Source: Chloroflexota bacterium (GTDB taxonomy: Bacteria; Chloroflexota; Anaerolineae; Anaerolineales; UBA4823). Taken from it: a stretch of DNA of 64,000 nucleotides. The DNA is taken from NCBI GenBank assembly GCA_029782365.1, contig JAKOUW010000160.1:62001-126000 (forward strand), in the 5' to 3' direction. Below the pieces are notes generated by a model. That model was not told where the DNA came from, ran no database searches, and was given only the letters and a program-made list of their open reading frames with translations. Position numbers and translations under genes: made by a program. Shown here piece after piece: positions 61,372-64,000 of the stretch (its first letter is position 1; each line of letters starts with the position of its first letter).

Positions 61372-62322
61372 ATGAATAAGAAATTGGTCAGTTTATTTTG
61401 GGGGTTGGTTTTGGTGGTAGCCGGGGGAGTTGGCCTGGCACAAACCCTAGGTTATCTACGAGATGGCGGCGATCCTTTGTTATGGGCGGCCGTTTTTGCG
61501 GGTATCAGCCTGATTTCGTTTATATTCTATTTCTTGAGCGGTATTCAAAATTGGCCGATGCTGTTTCCGGCCGCCATATTCGCAGCTCTGGCGGGGTTGT
61601 TGTTCATGGCATCGCGCGGTTTTGAAAGCTCGGCAGTTGCCGCTCCTTTGTTTGCAGGCATTGGGCTGCCATTTGTGGTTGCGTATATTCTCGACCGAGC
61701 CAAGAATTGGTGGGCAGTTATTCCAGCCGGAGTAATGGCTTTCCTTACCTTAACGTTGTTATTTGTCGAACGGACTGGTGGTGAGATCGTTGGCGCATCA
61801 TTGTTCTTCTGCCTGGCAGCTGCCTTTGGATTGGTTTACCTTTCTCGCCGGGTATTCTGGGCTGCTCTGGTGGCATATATCATGTTTGTCCTGGGATTTA
61901 TGCCGTTGATGGCGATGGGACAGCGACCCGAATTTGCCGGTGTGGTGATGTTGTTTGGCATTGCGATACCCTTCTTCTATGTTTATATCCGCTCTCCTCA
62001 AGAACGTTGGTGGGCAATCATTCCGGCAGGTATCTTATCAACCAGCGGATTGCTGACCGCCGCAGTCTTGTTCGCCGGGTCGCCGGTTTCGGATACGGTG
62101 GATCGCCTGGCTTCGGGCATCATGTTGATTGGCATCGCAGTCACCTTCGGCATTGTCTGGCTGCGGAATCACAAAAGGTGGGCGGCATTCTTCGCTGTGC
62201 TAGCTGGCGCGCTGGGTTTTCTTGAGGTTTTCCTGGGAAATTTGCAGCAGTTCTGGCCGGTGGCTATCATCCTGGCGGGGGCATTCATGCTCTTCAACGG
62301 TTTACGGCCGAGAGAAGCTTAG
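61372..62322 (+). CDS. Multi-pass membrane protein with internal repeats
   Basis: A 316-residue protein with about ten membrane helices. The segment 'WWAVIPAGVMAFLTLTLL' recurs as 'WWAIIPAGILSTSGLLTAA' and, more weakly, as 'NWPMLFPAAIFAALAGLLF', so the protein appears to be built from three repeats of about 95 residues. There are no visible catalytic or transport signatures. The ATG follows a GGGAGG ribosome site. Function unknown; a paralogue family of Chloroflexota membrane proteins is possible. Confidence 0.75.
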   Translation: MNKKLVSLFWGLVLVVAGGVGLAQTLGYLRDGGDPLLWAAVFAGISLISFIFYFLSGIQNWPMLFPAAIFAALAGLLFMASRGFESSAVAAPLFAGIGLPFVVAYILDRAKNWWAVIPAGVMAFLTLTLLFVERTGGEIVGASLFFCLAAAFGLVYLSRRVFWAALVAYIMFVLGFMPLMAMGQRPEFAGVVMLFGIAIPFFYVYIRSPQERWWAIIPAGILSTSGLLTAAVLFAGSPVSDTVDRLASGIMLIGIAVTFGIVWLRNHKRWAAFFAVLAGALGFLEVFLGNLQQFWPVAIILAGAFMLFNGLRPREA

Positions 62323-62339
62323 ACGGACAATTGCAATGC

Positions 62340-62366
62340 AGCAGGGGCGGGAAAACCGCCCCTGCT
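62340..62366. terminator. GC-rich hairpin, likely terminator
   Basis: An 11-base stem (AGCAGGGGCGG at 62340-62350, CCGCCCCTGCT at 62356-62366) with loop GAAAA, 17 bases after the membrane-protein stop codon. It lacks a strong T tract, so termination may be inefficient or factor-assisted. Confidence 0.65.
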
Positions 62367-62439
62367 GTGCGTTTAAAATCCAGTTTCCTGGCGTGTCTGC
62401 TAACTGAGGCGCAAGCACCAGTTTGATTTAGATGATACC

Positions 62440-62877
62440 TCAGCTTTTTGTCGTCGGCCAAATTTGCTTGGCGCCTTTATTTGTTTCGTGGCCCAATCCT
62501 TGGGGCGGCACAGCCGCCTGTCCCGTGCTGCTTCCTGTGGTCTGCTTTAACCAAGTTGCCAGCATGTTGCCTACAACATGCAAAACACTGACCGCATACA
62601 GATATTGGCCGGGCAGCAGCCAACCCAGCTTTTCTACCAGCCGCAGGTAGAGTCGCACACTGCCCAGGTCCAGCTCCGCTTTGCGCAGGAGCAGCAGGCG
62701 GTTGTAGCCATGCGCCTGATCAGCAGCTTCCAGGTGTTCATGCAAATCCAGAGCGGCGGCGAGCAGGCGCAGGGTTACTTGTTGGCGCTGGTGAAATGGA
62801 AAGGTTTGCGACGCGGGCAAAAGCCAGGCAAGAAATTCTACATATTGGTTGAGGAGGGCAAGTTCCAGGTCTGTCAT
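62440..62877 (-). CDS. Avd-like four-helix-bundle protein (orphan)
   Basis: A 145-residue helical protein resembling bAvd, the accessory variability determinant of diversity-generating retroelements: 'FPFHQRQQVTLRLLAAALDL', 'RKAELDLGSVRLYLRLVEKL' and 'GQYLYAVSVLHVVGNMLATW' follow the bAvd helix pattern. Avd pairs with the reverse transcriptase in those systems. No reverse transcriptase, template repeat or variable repeat is visible in the window. A Gly/Thr/Pro-rich tail follows residue 112. It starts 35 bases after the GH127 gene on the same strand. Related bundles are also found without retroelements. Confidence 0.7.
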   Translation of the reverse strand: MTDLELALLNQYVEFLAWLLPASQTFPFHQRQQVTLRLLAAALDLHEHLEAADQAHGYNRLLLLRKAELDLGSVRLYLRLVEKLGWLLPGQYLYAVSVLHVVGNMLATWLKQTTGSSTGQAAVPPQGLGHETNKGAKQIWPTTKS

Positions 62878-62912
62878 ACCCTGGTTAAATGCAAGTTAGA
62901 TGCCAATTTTGT

Positions 62913-64000
62913 TCAGGCATGCACCCAAACTGTCATTTGTGATGCTCCACGGTTAGCCCACAAAGTATAAGGGATAAAGGTAAGCTCCTTGCCATCCATA
63001 CTTGAACCACGCAGTATTGTGATGCCTTCCAACAGACCGGGTTGGTTTTCGCTGTGCAGGGAGCCTGGATCTAATTGGACATTGAAAATATCGACGCCAG
63101 GGTTATCCACGCTTTCCAGGCAATAAACCAATGGCCCGCGGCTGAGCGCAACCAGGCCGGCATGGTTCTTGACCTGGGGTACACATCGCAGTAAGCGCAC
63201 TGGCAGGTCGAATTTTATCCGCACAACATCTCCAGGCATCCATAATCTGTAGATGGAGAGAAAGCGGCTGGAGCGCGGGTCGTAACCCTGAGCCGCTGGT
63301 TCTGGCAACGCAGGCGCCGGTTCCGAATCGGCAGTTGCAATCATCTCTTGACGCAATCCGCCTGTCTCGATTTCAATTTTTGGCTGTGCCTGGCGCCAGG
63401 AAGGCAGGCGCAAATGCAAAGTGAATTCTTCAGGGCGGGGTGCTGTAATGGACAGGCGCACATTGCCATGCCAGGGGAAACCGGATTCTATCCGGATTTC
63501 AATCGGCGCAGCCAGGTTCAGCTTGGCTGTAGCTCCGACATACTGGTGCACCCAGATGTTCTTTTCAATCTGCGAAAAGAGATATTTTCCAAGGTCTGCC
63601 CACGCACGTGAGAGGTTGGAAGGACAGCAGGGGACAGCATACCAGCTTTTCCGGGTAATACCTGACCGGCAGGCGAGCGGGTTATTGTAAAGATAAGTCT
63701 CCCCGTCCAAACCCATACCAACTGCCGATGCATTGTACATCTGCCACTCAAACAAATCGCTGTAACGCGCCTTGCCGGTAGTCAGAGCCAATTGCCATGA
63801 CCAGAGCTGACAGGCCAGGGCGGCACAGGTTTCGTTGTAGGCGTATTCTGCATCCAGCTCATAATCATTCCCAAACCCTTCGATGCTCGGCTGTGCGCCC
63901 AGGCCTCCGGTGACATACATCCGGCGGACAACCATATGCTCCCAGGCGCGCTCCATCGACTGAATAAGTTCCGCATCAGGCTGCAACCGGTTGAGCATGG
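62913..64000 (-). CDS. GH127 beta-L-arabinofuranosidase, 5' end cut by window edge
   Basis: A glycoside hydrolase family 127 (DUF1680) protein of at least 361 residues. The catalytic Glu lies in 'AYNETCAALACQLW', and the zinc-binding Cys pair in 'VPCCPSNLSRAW'; 'RRMYVTGGLGAQ' is a family motif. It removes terminal beta-L-arabinofuranose from plant-type arabinan or glycoproteins. The visible Met at 63998 is probably internal, since the family's N-terminal part is missing. The gene continues beyond base 64000. Confidence 0.88.
   Translation of the reverse strand, partial: MLNRLQPDAELIQSMERAWEHMVVRRMYVTGGLGAQPSIEGFGNDYELDAEYAYNETCAALACQLWSWQLALTTGKARYSDLFEWQMYNASAVGMGLDGETYLYNNPLACRSGITRKSWYAVPCCPSNLSRAWADLGKYLFSQIEKNIWVHQYVGATAKLNLAAPIEIRIESGFPWHGNVRLSITAPRPEEFTLHLRLPSWRQAQPKIEIETGGLRQEMIATADSEPAPALPEPAAQGYDPRSSRFLSIYRLWMPGDVVRIKFDLPVRLLRCVPQVKNHAGLVALSRGPLVYCLESVDNPGVDIFNVQLDPGSLHSENQPGLLEGITILRGSSMDGKELTFIPYTLWANRGASQMTVWVHA

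Noticed and set aside
62323..62912. Template and variable repeats of a retroelement around the Avd-like gene
   Set aside because: I looked for a pair of ~100-base similar stretches differing at adenines and saw none here; no reverse transcriptase is in the window.
1..64000. CRISPR arrays, insertion sequences, prophage or attachment sites
   Set aside because: No regularly spaced direct repeats, transposase, integrase or phage structural genes were seen.

Overview
The window looks like a chromosomal segment of a Chloroflexota bacterium, most likely of the class Anaerolineae. This rests on family content and gene style: von Willebrand A proteins with PT-rich linkers, an ECF sigma factor followed by a DUF5667-type membrane protein, TadE-type pseudopilins, a ba3-type oxidase and several Anaerolineae-like hypothetical proteins. 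No 16S rRNA gene is present, so the assignment is inference. No phage, insertion sequence or CRISPR array was seen. One tRNA gene and one signal recognition particle RNA gene are present.

Bases 1-3333 hold two VWA membrane proteins (the first cut by the window edge) and a beta-lactamase-fold serine hydrolase. Bases 3359-9172 form a compact operon: a FadR-like GntR regulator, an alkyl-DHAP-synthase-like flavoprotein, a membrane-anchored glycerol-3-phosphate dehydrogenase and an FGGY kinase. A TTGACA-N17-TATCCT promoter precedes it, and a FadR-type operator sits on the expected transcription start. Bases 9177-20819 are mostly housekeeping: an S1-domain protein, YgfZ, FtsH, the fatty-acid synthases FabH and FabF, a HAD-DinB fusion, EF-P with a promoter-proximal terminator in its leader, a response regulator, a DUF192 protein and a LysM/M23 peptidase.

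Bases 21002-31932 hold a pair of unrecognised genes behind an 18-bp palindrome, tRNA-Arg(UCU), thiol peroxidase, and a run Hsp20 - Lon - response regulator - PHP/AlbA_2 protein - GNAT - MogA/MoaB. Signal peptidase I, an ECF sigma factor and its DUF5667 partner follow. Bases 32330-39495 are a surface/pilus region: a TadE domain fused to five Calx-beta repeats, a large secreted beta-rich protein, a second TadE protein, the SRP RNA and a TadG-like protein on the opposite strand.

Bases 39662-57751 are a large aerobic respiratory island, nearly all on the minus strand. It contains two separate Rieske/cytochrome b/cytochrome c complexes, an FeS-FAD oxidoreductase of the GltD type, a ba3-type cytochrome c oxidase (subunits I, II and a 46-residue IIa), a PCuAC copper chaperone and three SCO-family proteins. 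It also holds a 775-residue fusion of cytochrome b, two [4Fe-4S] clusters, an MvhD/FlpD-like domain and a cytochrome c domain. The island could carry electrons from NAD(P)H or quinol through cytochromes c to oxygen. The fusion protein is the most unusual gene in the window.

Bases 57905-60546 encode a polar amino-acid ABC transporter with a terminator between the binding-protein gene and the permease gene. The right end has two membrane proteins, an orphan Avd-like four-helix-bundle protein of the kind linked to diversity-generating retroelements, and a GH127 beta-L-arabinofuranosidase cut by the window edge.
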